32,023 nt of DNA from Leptolyngbyaceae cyanobacterium M33_DOE_097 (GCA_015296075.1 DVDV01000325.1:1-32023), one strand, 5' to 3'. Shown: positions 16,837-26,354, counted from the first letter of the stretch. The notes: generated by a model from the sequence alone, not told the origin. A program made the numbers and translations.

Positions 16837-17979
16837 CTAATGAGACTCCCAGAGGCGACGCCGGGGGGCACCATTCAGCTTTTCGTGGGCATCAAACAGC
16901 AATTGAGGAATATTCAAGTTTTCGGGGCAACGGGGCAGACAATCGCCACACTCCGTACAGCGGCTTGCCTTGTTGCCAGGAAACCAATGTCCCGCGTTTT
17001 CAAACATGCGATAGCGATACTGACCAAAAGCGGTCATGTCATGGGCGATCGCCAGGTTTCGCAAGCGCAACACCTCCGGGATGTTGATCGACTCCGGGCA
17101 GGGCAAACAGGCGTAACACTGCTGGCACCGATCGCTGCTAAGAGTTTCGGCTTGCTGTGCTTCTAGCCTTTCTAGAGCAGTCCGTTCTGCTGCTGTTAAG
17201 TGATCAACCTGATCCATGACGGATGTAACTGGCTCCAACTCGTCAGCCATAGCCGGACCAATGCTAAGGGTTGTAATACGGCGATCGCTCAGCAAAAAGC
17301 GGTAGTTCAACAGCAACGGAGGAAATGGGGCACACGCCTCAACCAAGCGGTCAGGCGGGGTATAAAGCATGCCGCCCTTATCGGCGGGTGAAATGATAAA
17401 AACCCCCATATCTTTTTCGTGGGCAGCCGCGATCGCCGCTTCGTTGCGTTGAAAGAAGTAAGTGTAGTGCAGGTTAACGAACTCAAAAAATTCAGTGGCG
17501 ATCGCCGCCAAGATCACATCCAATGGGGCATGGGTAGAAAAACCAATGTGCCGTACGCGTCCATCCTCAACTGCTCGCCAAATCGCCCGCATACAGCCAT
17601 CTCTGGCAGTCAACCAGGCCAGATGATCCCAGGTGTTAATGCCGTGGAGTGCCAGCGTATCGAGGTAATCAACGTCTAAGCGATCCAGCGACTCATCAAT
17701 GGCTCGTTCAGTTATGTCTGCATTGTCAGACGGCAAGATTTTGGTTGTCAAAATAACCTGACTGCGTGGCACCGCCAGATCTCGCAACGCCTTGCCTAAA
17801 AAAATTTCACTGGCCCCATAGCCCTGAGCCGTTTCGAGGTGATTAATGCCCAGGTCTAGTGCCCGTTCCACCGTTTGCTGAGCGATCGCTTCTGACGCTA
17901 GACAGCGCATCGTGCCCAGCGAAAAGACAGAAATCTCTAAATTAGTCTTACCAAATCGACGATACTTCAAAGTGAGCAA
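16837..17979 (-). CDS. Aldo/keto reductase with C-terminal ferredoxin-like (2x 4Fe-4S) domain
   Basis: A 380-residue protein. The first 270 residues are an aldo/keto reductase barrel: FGKTNLEISVFSLGTMR, then Tyr54, Lys80 and His112 of the catalytic tetrad. The tetrad Asp position is Glu49 (HLETAQGYG). A C-terminal domain has two cysteine clusters, Cys285/288/291/294 and Cys341/344/347/351, each followed by Pro as in bacterial ferredoxins, so two iron-sulfur clusters are expected. The fusion is a known group of iron-sulfur oxidoreductases whose substrates are mostly undefined. Electrons may pass from ferredoxin rather than NADPH, but that is inference. The start is TTG 17979 or, more family-like, TTG 17970. 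Confidence 0.88.
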   Translation of the reverse strand: MLTLKYRRFGKTNLEISVFSLGTMRCLASEAIAQQTVERALDLGINHLETAQGYGASEIFLGKALRDLAVPRSQVILTTKILPSDNADITERAIDESLDRLDVDYLDTLALHGINTWDHLAWLTARDGCMRAIWRAVEDGRVRHIGFSTHAPLDVILAAIATEFFEFVNLHYTYFFQRNEAAIAAAHEKDMGVFIISPADKGGMLYTPPDRLVEACAPFPPLLLNYRFLLSDRRITTLSIGPAMADELEPVTSVMDQVDHLTAAERTALERLEAQQAETLSSDRCQQCYACLPCPESINIPEVLRLRNLAIAHDMTAFGQYRYRMFENAGHWFPGNKASRCTECGDCLPRCPENLNIPQLLFDAHEKLNGAPRRRLWESH

Positions 17980-18043
17980 CTCTAAATCGGTGGCTCAGGG
18001 GTGCCCTGTGCCCAAGACCGACTGAACTCCATTCCCAAATTAA

Positions 18044-18553
18044 TTATTGCGCTTCCCCACTCCGAAACCGACCCTGCTGGTTATTAAAGTCATCGGGGCG
18101 CAAGGTCGAGAGAAAATCGCGAAAAGCACGACGCTCGGCTTCATCGGCATCTTGGTCAACCGGAATCGATGCATCCGCAATCACTTCCTCTAACACCCAA
18201 ATCGGGCTATTGGTTCTCAGCGCCAGGGCGATCGCATCACTGGGGCGGGCATCTAACTCTTTCTTCGTTTCACCTTGCACCAGCGTCAACGATGCATAAA
18301 ACGTATTGTCTTGCAGCGAATGAATTACGACACGCTCCAACGACATATCCCACTCTTCTAGCAAGTTAACAAACAAATCGTGGGTCAGGGGACGTGGTGG
18401 AGTTTGGTTCTCTAACACACTCATAATGGCTCTCGCCTGGTCTTGACCGATGTAGATCGGCAACGCACGACGGTCACTAGAATCTCTCAGCAGAACGATT
18501 GGACTGCGGGTAGCAGCATCCAATGCAATTCCAGCGACTTTCATCTCAATCAT
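18044..18553 (-). CDS. Bifunctional nuclease-family protein (DUF151)
   Basis: A 169-residue protein of the bifunctional nuclease (BFN, DUF151) family: MIEMKVAGIALDAATRSPIV, then LPIYIGQDQARAI, a central TPPRPLTHDLF and the conserved LDARPSDAIALALRTNSPI. Plant relatives were reported to have nuclease activity, but the bacterial role is unclear. The chosen start, ATG 18553, matches the usual family N-terminus. The frame stays open to a GTG at 18607, which would add 18 residues. The gene is separated by 64 bases from the aldo/keto reductase downstream and is possibly cotranscribed with it. Confidence 0.88.
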   Translation of the reverse strand: MIEMKVAGIALDAATRSPIVLLRDSSDRRALPIYIGQDQARAIMSVLENQTPPRPLTHDLFVNLLEEWDMSLERVVIHSLQDNTFYASLTLVQGETKKELDARPSDAIALALRTNSPIWVLEEVIADASIPVDQDADEAERRAFRDFLSTLRPDDFNNQQGRFRSGEAQ

Positions 18554-19098
18554 TGTTACAGCCTCTAGAACACCTGGAGCAGTTTTGACAGGACTCGCTC
18601 TAACCACCCATATTGATTATGTACTCCCCGCTTCTACTCCCGTCAGCTAACTCTGACATGAAGGTACATTTTTTTGCACCACAGAATTACAGGGAGATAG
18701 GAGTCGATGCGAGAAGCCACGGACCAACCGAGAACTACTTGTGGCTTGGTAGTTTCAGCGCGTTGAACAATAGTATGCCCTGAATCTGCACTCATCCTAA
18801 AGGATCATTGTGCAAATTTAGCAAACTGCAAAATCGTCTAAACTATAAGCCATCTGAGCGGTCTGTCGCAGGTTATCCTGTCTGCTTGGTGGGGCGCTTG
18901 AACAACTGCCGAAAGCAACCTCTGAGATCCCCAGCAGGCAACACCTACCAAAATTATAAGTATCCAGCTTGAGGACTGTCTTGCTTATTTTTTCTATTGT
19001 TAGAGGTAAATGAGCAACATCAGGCAACTGAAGCACACAAGCAGGCAAGTCTGGTTACAAATGCAAGAATCGGATCACGCAAGGTTGAGGTAAGAGGC
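18554..19098. other. Intergenic region upstream of ribE
   Basis: No gene is recognised. TTGGTGGG (about 18886-18893) can pair with CCTACCAA (about 18953-18960) with one G-T wobble, enclosing about 60 bases. The sequence does not match the FMN riboswitch consensus I know. The ribE frame stays open back to 18997, but that segment has no ribosome-binding site and is not family-like. Confidence 0.4.
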
Positions 19099-19773
19099 AT
19101 GTTTACGGGGCTAGTTCAGGGACTCGGCACCATTTCTACAATTGGCAGCGAGAAGCTTCAGGTTACGTGTTTACCCGCAACTGCCGCCACTGTTATGAAC
19201 GGTCTGGAGCTAGGCGATAGCGTGGCTGTGGATGGGGTCTGCCTCACCGTGGCTGAGGTTTTGCCCCAGGGGTTTATTGCAGACGTGTCGGGTGAAACGT
19301 TGCGTCGCTCAACTCTGGGCCGATCGCAGCACGCGATCGCGAACCTAGAGACTTCACTGCGGGTTGGTAGCAAACTTGGGGGGCACTTTGTCACCGGGCA
19401 CGTGGATGGTCTGGGTAGCCTCAACGAAGTTGTAGAAACCACAACCGCCTGGGAAATGACTTTCCAGACCTTATCAGAGCAAGCCGCCCGCTACATTGTG
19501 CCAAAGGGCAGCATTGCCGTGAATGGGATCAGCCTTACCGTGGCGAACTGTGCTGCTGATGGGAGCTGGTTTACTGTAGCCGTGATTCCCCATACTTACC
19601 AGCAAACCAATCTGCAAAAACTAGAACTGGGTGATTGGGTCAACCTGGAAGGGGATCTTTTAGGCAAGTATGTCGAGCGATTTTTAGGGCTTCAGCCCTC
19701 GATCGCTCACGGTTCAGGCCAAACGCTTGATAGTCTCAGTCCTGCATTTTTGGCAGAGCATGGTTATTTGTAG
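19099..19773 (+). CDS. ribE: Riboflavin synthase alpha chain
   Basis: This enzyme dismutates two molecules of 6,7-dimethyl-8-ribityllumazine into riboflavin and the diaminopyrimidine, the last step of riboflavin synthesis. The 224-residue protein shows the internal duplication of the family. Each half opens with a barrel strand and carries a GVCLTV/GISLTV motif (VDGVCLTVAEV, VNGISLTVANC), with FVTGHVDG at the junction. The conserved N-terminus MFTGLVQGLG fixes the start at ATG 19099, supported by AGAGG just upstream. The stop is two bases before the ABC permease start, so the pair should be cotranscribed. Confidence 0.95.
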   Translation: MFTGLVQGLGTISTIGSEKLQVTCLPATAATVMNGLELGDSVAVDGVCLTVAEVLPQGFIADVSGETLRRSTLGRSQHAIANLETSLRVGSKLGGHFVTGHVDGLGSLNEVVETTTAWEMTFQTLSEQAARYIVPKGSIAVNGISLTVANCAADGSWFTVAVIPHTYQQTNLQKLELGDWVNLEGDLLGKYVERFLGLQPSIAHGSGQTLDSLSPAFLAEHGYL

Positions 19774-19775
19774 GA

Positions 19776-20669
19776 ATGACAGGAATGCAGACGGCGATCG
19801 CTCGGTTTGACTTTGACCAATTAAGCACCAACTTTTCCCGCTTTTGGCGTTCAACTTCTGGCCGCATTGGTTTGGTATTAACCACCATTTTGGTGCTTTT
19901 AGCCCTGCTTGCTCCAATTTTGCGCCCCTATAATCCCGCCACAGATCGCGACTATTTAGCCCGCCTGTCTGCCCCTTCAGTGGCTCACTGGTTTGGCACA
20001 GATGCTTTGGGTCGCGACATTTTGACCCTCGTTTGGTATGGCATTCGCACCTCCTTATTAATCAGTCTGCTCTCTGTTGGTTTAGGTTTGCTGGTTGGCA
20101 CAGTGCTGGGGTTGATTTCGGGTTACGTGCGCGGCCCCGTCGAAGCAGGACTAAACTGGCTGACTGATATTCTGCTGGCCTTTCCGTCGATTTTGCTGGC
20201 GATCGCGATCGTCACCGTCCAGGGGCCAGGACTGATCAGCACAACGGTTGCGATTGCGATCGTACAAATTCCGATTTTTATGCGGCTGACCCGCTCAATG
20301 GTGTTGACGCTTAAGGAACAGGAGTTTGTGCAGGCAGCGCGGGCGCTGGGCGCATCCCCCCTGCAAATTCTCGGGCGGCATATTCTTCCGGCAAGCCTCG
20401 CCCCGATCATCGTGCAAGCAACCTTAGCGATCGGAACAGCCACCTTAGAAGCAGCGGGTCTTGGCTTTTTGGGTCTGGGTGCCCAACCACCGACACCTGA
20501 GCTAGGGGCGATGTTAGCCGATGCATTTAAGGGAGGTTACTCGTTAACCCAGCCGTGGACAACGATTTTTCCAGGTTTGTTCATCACCCTGACCGTGTTG
20601 GCCTTCAATTTATTAGGAGATGGATTACGAGATGCCTTTGATCCGCGATCGGGACAACCGTTGAAATAA
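19776..20669 (+). CDS. ABC transporter permease, DppC/OppC type
   Basis: A 297-residue inner-membrane permease of the peptide/nickel (Dpp/Opp/Nik) importer class. It has an N-terminal helix after SGRIGLVLTTILVLLALLAP, the conserved periplasmic segment HWFGTDALGRDILTLVWYGIRTSL, about six transmembrane helices, and the coupling loop EFVQAARALGASPLQILGRHILP (EAA motif) that contacts the ATPase. DppC-type subunits pair with a DppB-type permease, ATPases and a binding protein. None is in the window, so those partners must be encoded elsewhere. It begins two bases after the ribE stop. Confidence 0.93.
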   Translation: MTGMQTAIARFDFDQLSTNFSRFWRSTSGRIGLVLTTILVLLALLAPILRPYNPATDRDYLARLSAPSVAHWFGTDALGRDILTLVWYGIRTSLLISLLSVGLGLLVGTVLGLISGYVRGPVEAGLNWLTDILLAFPSILLAIAIVTVQGPGLISTTVAIAIVQIPIFMRLTRSMVLTLKEQEFVQAARALGASPLQILGRHILPASLAPIIVQATLAIGTATLEAAGLGFLGLGAQPPTPELGAMLADAFKGGYSLTQPWTTIFPGLFITLTVLAFNLLGDGLRDAFDPRSGQPLK

Positions 20670-21115
20670 CTAGAGATTTATGAAGTTCATCTGAACTTTA
20701 TCCGTAGAAACTCGCTAGTTAATAAAAATTGTTTGCTTATACTATCTAGGTCTGCAATTGGCAATTGCTAGAGTTTCACTACAATTGCTAACTCGCATTT
20801 GGTCATTCTCTAGTTCTTCACCACCAAACGCGACTCAATCGATTGTTTTTCCGCTGAGAAGGGGGTTTCAGCTCAGAGCATCCTGATAGCATTTGCTGTT
20901 TTGATTTACTTTGAGAAAGTCACACGCAGATTAAATTAGTTAAAAATATAACTAACTCCTGTTCAAAGAATAAGAGAATTTACAGAGAGCTTTATTCTCC
21001 TCCTTAGCTGTCTTAGCGCCTAAAACCCGGGCTTCGTCAAGTCCAATTTCAGATCCTTCCTGATGTCTCTTCCTAAGTTCTGTATCAGGTAACAGCTGAT
21101 CTGAAATTGGACAAC
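20670..21115. promoter_or_regulatory. Structured intergenic region upstream of patX
   Basis: No protein gene is seen. Reading rightward: a TATACT box at 20738-20743, a palindrome GCAATTG-G-CAATTGC (20754-20768), a direct repeat of CAATTGCTA at 20762 and 20782, a hairpin GCTGAGA/TTTCAGC with loop AGGGGG (20853-20872), GAGAAT/ATTCTC (20974-20979 and 20994-20999), and the large inverted repeat at 21041-21112. The GC-rich hairpin at 20853 may end the ribE-permease transcript. The others look regulatory for patX. No TCCGGA (DIF-type) element is present. Confidence 0.5.
21041..21112 (+). repeat. 15-bp perfect inverted repeat in the patX leader
   Basis: GTCCAATTTCAGATC (21041-21055) is the exact reverse complement of GATCTGAAATTGGAC (21098-21112). 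Inside it, CCTGAT (21059-21064) pairs with ATCAGG (21084-21089). The folded leader would be a long hairpin whose 3' arm ends three bases before the patX ATG at 21116. Confidence 0.85.
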
Positions 21116-21334
21116 ATGACTATGCGTCTTTGGACTTCCTTTTTTCTTGCAGGAGCGGTTTTACACTTTTTGTTAGGTAACTTATCAGTTCGTAGCGATC
21201 GCGTCTCAACCACGAAGGGGCTAACGAACGATAACTGGCTTTGTACATTGTTGTCCGATAAGCGTCCCCAACATCGGGGCAGCGGACGCAAAGATTTCCA
21301 TCAACCCCAGCCTGTCAGCATTTTGCTGGGCTAG
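21116..21334 (+). CDS. patX: PatX-like RGSGR peptide precursor
   Basis: A 72-residue precursor. The N-terminus is a signal-like hydrophobic segment (MRLWTSFFLAGAVLHFLLG), followed by a variable hydrophilic middle and the motif HRGSGRKDF near the C-terminus (RGSGR is residues 54-58, bases 21275-21289). RGSGR is the inhibitory pentapeptide of PatS and PatX, which binds HetR and blocks its DNA binding. The combination of a signal-like N-terminus and RGSGR close to the C-terminus is the described PatX plan. Its position 296 bases upstream of hetR on the same strand makes the call strong. The start could be ATG 21116 or ATG 21122; neither has a clear Shine-Dalgarno. Fourteen residues follow RGSGR, so proteolysis is needed to release the peptide. 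Confidence 0.88.
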   Translation: MTMRLWTSFFLAGAVLHFLLGNLSVRSDRVSTTKGLTNDNWLCTLLSDKRPQHRGSGRKDFHQPQPVSILLG

Positions 21335-22548
<1,214 letters not shown>

Positions 22549-22550
22549 TC

Positions 22551-23633
22551 TTAACCTGCGCGAAATTTAGTACGGCTGCTGACACCCAGACCCGGTTTCT
22601 CTGTTGGGATCACGCGTCCATTTTGAAAGATGGCACCCACAAAGGGATCATCCACTAAGTTCAAATGGCTGTCGAGATCTAAGTGGTCGGCGAAGGGAGA
22701 AAGGTGTGCCAAAGCTGTATTAGCCAAACCACTATCGGAGTAGCAGCCAAACATGACTTTCAGACCACAGGCACGCGCCGTGTGAATCATCCGCAGGGCT
22801 TCGGTCAAACCGCCCGCCTTCATTAGCTTGATGTTGATGCCATGTACCCGATCTGCGAGGGGTAAGATGTCGTAGCTGGTAAAACAGCTTTCATCGACAA
22901 AAATGGGCAGGGGCGATCGCTGATACAGTTCGGGCAAGTCGCCTTCTTGTCCCTTTGCTAGGGGTTGCTCAAGATAGGTCACGCCCTGTTCGGCTAGCCA
23001 TTCGCTCATGTGCAACGCCGTTGGCAGATCCCAGCCTCCATTGGCATCAACACTCAAATGACGAATATGCGGTGCCACGTCTTTCACAGCGATCAGCATC
23101 GCTTGATCGGCTTCCACCCCGGCGGGATTGCCCAACTTAATTTTGAGGGCCTGAATGCCTTGCCAGGGAGTCTCTACCGTACCTTTGCCAAGCCAGTCCA
23201 GAGTTCGCTTTTGGGCTTCAGCGGGGGAGCTAATGCCAATCGTGACGGAGGTAGGCACAATCCGATCGCGATCAACCCCCCACAGTTGCCAGAGGGGCAT
23301 TCCGGCTCGTTTGCCAGCCCAGTCATGTAGGGCTACATCCAGTGCTGCACGGGCACCCGATGGCAGGTTTGCCTCAGCCATCAACTTCTCAATCCGTTGT
23401 CGTTCAAGGGGGCTAAGGGCTTTCAGGAAGGGCGCGATTTTTTGCAGCGATCGGGCTAGCACTTCGGTTGTTTGGGGTTGCTCTCCGACCGAGAAAGGCG
23501 ATGCCTCTCCCTTGCCAGTGATGCCTTCATGCTCAATTTCAACCAACACGTTGGTCGTTTGAGCCGTAGTGCCCCGACTAATTGTGAGCGCGAAGCGTTT
23601 GTGAACGGTAAATGTCGCAATTCGAATTTGCAT
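22551..23633 (-). CDS. Dipeptide epimerase (enolase superfamily)
   Basis: A 360-residue enolase-superfamily protein of the muconate-lactonising subgroup. The catalytic lysines are Lys164 and Lys166 (LKIKLG), the metal ligands Asp196 (VDANGG), Glu222 (LEQPL) and Asp247 (VDES), and the second-face lysine Lys269 (INIKLMKAGG). A C-terminal Asp-x-Asp (319-321, HLDLDSH) is the feature that binds the dipeptide amino group in L-Ala-D/L-Glu epimerases. It would epimerise dipeptides such as those from peptidoglycan recycling. o-Succinylbenzoate synthase (MenC) is the main alternative, since it shares the fold, but Asp-x-Asp argues against it. No clear ribosome-binding site precedes ATG 23633. Confidence 0.88.
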   Translation of the reverse strand: MQIRIATFTVHKRFALTISRGTTAQTTNVLVEIEHEGITGKGEASPFSVGEQPQTTEVLARSLQKIAPFLKALSPLERQRIEKLMAEANLPSGARAALDVALHDWAGKRAGMPLWQLWGVDRDRIVPTSVTIGISSPAEAQKRTLDWLGKGTVETPWQGIQALKIKLGNPAGVEADQAMLIAVKDVAPHIRHLSVDANGGWDLPTALHMSEWLAEQGVTYLEQPLAKGQEGDLPELYQRSPLPIFVDESCFTSYDILPLADRVHGINIKLMKAGGLTEALRMIHTARACGLKVMFGCYSDSGLANTALAHLSPFADHLDLDSHLNLVDDPFVGAIFQNGRVIPTEKPGLGVSSRTKFRAG

Positions 23634-23940
23634 ACAACGTCAGACTTGATTGAACCATGCAAAAACTTTCATCACGTTAGCACCCATTGTTGCGCTGCTT
23701 TGTTATCACAGAAGTAGGAAAAGTCTCCGAGATTGGCTTGAGCGCTGCTGTAGAGACTATTAGAGACAGTAAATTTTCTCTGTTATTGCATCGATTTCAC
23801 CCCATCGAGACAAATGTTGAACGCCGGGTAGAAAAGGGCAGTCAAAAGAATAAAGCTTTTCTTTCTGGAACCCTGTTTACCCTTTCTCAATCAGCGGTTT
23901 CAGGGGTGGTTGTTGCTCTGCACCTTGGGGATGATTGACG
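23634..23940. other. Divergent intergenic region
   Basis: It separates the epimerase (minus) from the secreted protein (plus). An ORF reading through 23687-23938 has no signal peptide, domain or family-like text and is treated as chance. No clear promoter or repeat is visible. Confidence 0.4.
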
Positions 23941-24549
23941 ATGAACAAATATCTGCTTGCTTTAGGAATCAGTTTCGGTCTAAGTTTTGCCAACACTATC
24001 CCCGCGATCGCGGTAGAACCCGCACCCGTTCGGGGAAACGCCAGAGTTGAGTGGTCAAGGGTCGTAAACAATCCCTTTGATGGGCAAGTCGTCTACGACA
24101 AGCACTTTAAGAACGGTGAGTTTGACTTCATTACAAGTTGGTCGCCAACTGAAATTCGGGCAACGTTTACCCGCTACTGGCAAGAGGTGGTTGGGTACCG
24201 CACTGAGTGGAGAGACCGCACTTACTACGACCGCAAGGGAAGACAGCGGACAAAGAGTTATCCGGAACAAGTTCCCATTTACAAGCAGCATCGAAAAGAT
24301 TTTGCGATCGCGTCGATGTTGATTGCGATCGAAGGGAATGTTTATGAATACACCGGAGGAGTCGTCTCACCAGAGTTAGCGAATGCCTTAGCGAATGCAC
24401 CGACTGAGCAAAACATCCCTGTGCGTATCGTGTTTATAGATGGTGCAACAGAGGATATGGAAATTGGAAAAGGCACGGTGTCAGCCTGGAGGCGACTGTT
24501 CGGCGCAGAAAACAAAACGTTTTCAGAAGCGTCGAATTTGCAGCGGTAA
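23941..24549 (+). CDS. Secreted protein of unknown function
   Basis: A 202-residue product starting with a classical Sec signal peptide (MNKYLLALGISFGLSFANT, then IPAIA with cleavage likely after Ala). The mature part is rich in aromatic and charged residues (RYWQEVVGYRTEWRDRTYYD), and near the end has a segment IPVRIVFIDGATEDMEIGKGTVSAWRRLF that looks like a compact beta domain. I do not recognise a family. It is predicted periplasmic or extracellular. ATG 23941 is preferred to TTG 23935 because it gives a normal signal peptide. It stands alone between divergent and distant neighbours. Confidence 0.7.
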   Translation: MNKYLLALGISFGLSFANTIPAIAVEPAPVRGNARVEWSRVVNNPFDGQVVYDKHFKNGEFDFITSWSPTEIRATFTRYWQEVVGYRTEWRDRTYYDRKGRQRTKSYPEQVPIYKQHRKDFAIASMLIAIEGNVYEYTGGVVSPELANALANAPTEQNIPVRIVFIDGATEDMEIGKGTVSAWRRLFGAENKTFSEASNLQR

Positions 24550-24910
24550 GCAGTCTGCAAGATGGGCATCTCTGAACAGGCACAACGACGACCAGAGTAA
24601 CAGAGAAGCTGTTGGGATTTATCCGTGCAGACTCTGCAGGGTGCATTGTCATACCAATCTAAATGGGTCTTGTAACCGATCATTACCTCAAACTGATCCT
24701 GCTTAGCCTCTCTTAGTGAGGAGATCAAAGGCAGCAGGATCTGGTGTGTCGCATCACAACTTAAATGGTGTGAGTATCGCTATTTCTTTAAAGCAGGAAC
24801 TTATAGCATTGAACCTATAAAAATGTGCCATTCGCTTTACGTTCTGTAAACCCCTGGGAGAAGGCGATTGCCCATCTATACTGGGTATAAAGTTCCATAA
24901 CTTCTGTTAC
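24550..24910. other. Intergenic region upstream of isochorismate synthase
   Basis: No gene is recognised. CCCA (24871-24874) and TGGG (24882-24885) flank a TATACT (24877-24882) that could be the -10 of the isochorismate synthase promoter about 30 bases before its ATG. Minus-strand ORFs here have no recognisable content. Confidence 0.35.
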
Positions 24911-26350
24911 ATGACTGTTACACCCTTTCGCAAGCAGCATTTTCAAACCTATCGCGATTTATATCAGTCTCTTACCTCAAGTTGGCAACGTTTCTGTGAA
25001 ACAAAAGAGGCTCAGATCTTGAGTTTCTCTCTTGAGATTCAACCGACTGATCCCCTAAACTTACTTCATTTATTAGCACCAAAGAATTGCGTTAGTTTCT
25101 ATTTTGAGAAGCGTGATAATAACACTGAATTAGTAAATGCAAAAAGCGAAATCGCGATCGCTGCAATTGGTGCCGCACTCCAAAAAACATTTGTTGGGCG
25201 CGATCGCTTTACTGCCGCCAAGCAGTTCATTCAGGAGACACTGGCACACACTCAAATTTTAGGAAGCGCTCATTTACCGAATGCAGGCCCGCATTTCTTC
25301 TGTGGATTTCGCTTTTTTTCAGAAGATGAGTCGGCTGAGTTTAAAACAATTCTTTTTTTACCCGAATGGCAAATCTCTTATCAAGAAAATCACTGTGTTG
25401 CAGTAGCAAATATTGTAATTGACGACCGATTTTCAATTGAGAAAACTTACGAGAAAATACGGCGAACTCTGCAAAAAATTCACAACACAAAGTCTGAATT
25501 AGTTAAACCGATTGTCTGTCAACCTCCACCATTTCAAATGATGGATGTAACAAGCAGTCGTCACTTTCAAGCCGCTGTTGATGAAGTATTGCAAACTATT
25601 GCGTCAGGGCAACTTGACAAAGTTGTTTTAGCCCATGCGGTTGATGTGCGATCGCCCTTACCGTTTCACCCGGTTGATTGTTTACAAAACTTACGCAGTC
25701 TTTATCCAGGCTGTTATTTGTTTGCGATTAATAGCGGGGCTGGCAAAGTCTTTTTAGGAGCTAGTCCTGAACGGTTGGTCAGCTTGCAACAGGGTCATTT
25801 GCTCACGGATGCGCTGGCTGGTTCGGCTCCCCGCGGGGGCACCCCCTGCGAAGACGCACAACTCGCAGATCGCCTGCTGAGTAGTGTCAAAGAGTTGCAT
25901 GAACATGAGGTTGTGCGCGATTTCATCTTGCAGCAGTTGCAACAGCTTGGCATCTCCCCAACGCGATCGCCGCTCAGGTTGCGCCAACTGCCCAACATTC
26001 AGCATTTGCACACGCCAATTCATGCCCCTGTGTCAGCGAGCTTGCACCTGTTAGATGTGGTGGCTCAACTGCATCCCACACCAGCGGTTGCCGGGTTGCC
26101 CTGCGCGATCGCCTGCGAGCAAATTCGCCGCTATGAGGGCTTCGATCGCAGTCTCTATGCTGCGCCGATTGGTTGGGTCGATCACCAGGGTAATGGTGAG
26201 TTTGTCGTGGGCATTCGCTCGGCGATGATTGAAGGCTGCCATGCTCGCTTGTTTGCTGGCGCAGGGATTGTCAAAGGTTCAGCGCCTGAGAAAGAATGGG
26301 CGGAAGTACGGCTGAAGATGCAGGCTTTGCTACGGGCTTTGGCGGTTTAA
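24911..26350 (+). CDS. menF: Isochorismate synthase
   Basis: This enzyme converts chorismate to isochorismate, the entry step to phylloquinone (the photosystem I quinone) in cyanobacteria. The 479-residue protein has a variable N-terminal half and a chorismate-utilising C-terminal domain: LDKVVLAHAVDV (conserved Lys), FLGASPERLV, DALAGSAPRG, the conserved SVKELHEHEVVRDF, HPTPAVAGLPCAIA and FVVGIRSAMIEG. GAGIVKGSAPEKEW is the C-terminal metal/substrate signature. Salicylate or siderophore-type isochorismate synthases share these motifs, but no siderophore gene is near. ATG 24911 has no clear Shine-Dalgarno. The N-terminal 200 codons look more AT-rich than the rest. Confidence 0.92.
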   Translation: MTVTPFRKQHFQTYRDLYQSLTSSWQRFCETKEAQILSFSLEIQPTDPLNLLHLLAPKNCVSFYFEKRDNNTELVNAKSEIAIAAIGAALQKTFVGRDRFTAAKQFIQETLAHTQILGSAHLPNAGPHFFCGFRFFSEDESAEFKTILFLPEWQISYQENHCVAVANIVIDDRFSIEKTYEKIRRTLQKIHNTKSELVKPIVCQPPPFQMMDVTSSRHFQAAVDEVLQTIASGQLDKVVLAHAVDVRSPLPFHPVDCLQNLRSLYPGCYLFAINSGAGKVFLGASPERLVSLQQGHLLTDALAGSAPRGGTPCEDAQLADRLLSSVKELHEHEVVRDFILQQLQQLGISPTRSPLRLRQLPNIQHLHTPIHAPVSASLHLLDVVAQLHPTPAVAGLPCAIACEQIRRYEGFDRSLYAAPIGWVDHQGNGEFVVGIRSAMIEGCHARLFAGAGIVKGSAPEKEWAEVRLKMQALLRALAV

Positions 26351-26354
26351 CCCT

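Noticed and set aside
18554-19098. Possible FMN riboswitch upstream of ribE
   Set aside because: The conserved FMN aptamer blocks are not present. Only a weak long-range stem can be drawn.
18997-19098. 34-residue N-terminal extension of riboflavin synthase
   Set aside because: The family begins at MFTGLVQ, and AGAGG is positioned for ATG 19099.
22551-23633. menC (o-succinylbenzoate synthase) assignment because isochorismate synthase is nearby
   Set aside because: The Asp-x-Asp motif at 319-321 and the overall text fit dipeptide epimerases better. The distance is over 1 kb and the strands are opposed.
23687-23938. 83-codon plus-strand ORF before the secreted protein
   Set aside because: No domain or start context, and it lies in the divergent promoter spacer.
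24342-24728. 128-codon minus-strand ORF overlapping the secreted protein
   Set aside because: Antisense to a signal-peptide gene with clear coding character. No ribosome-binding site or family pattern.
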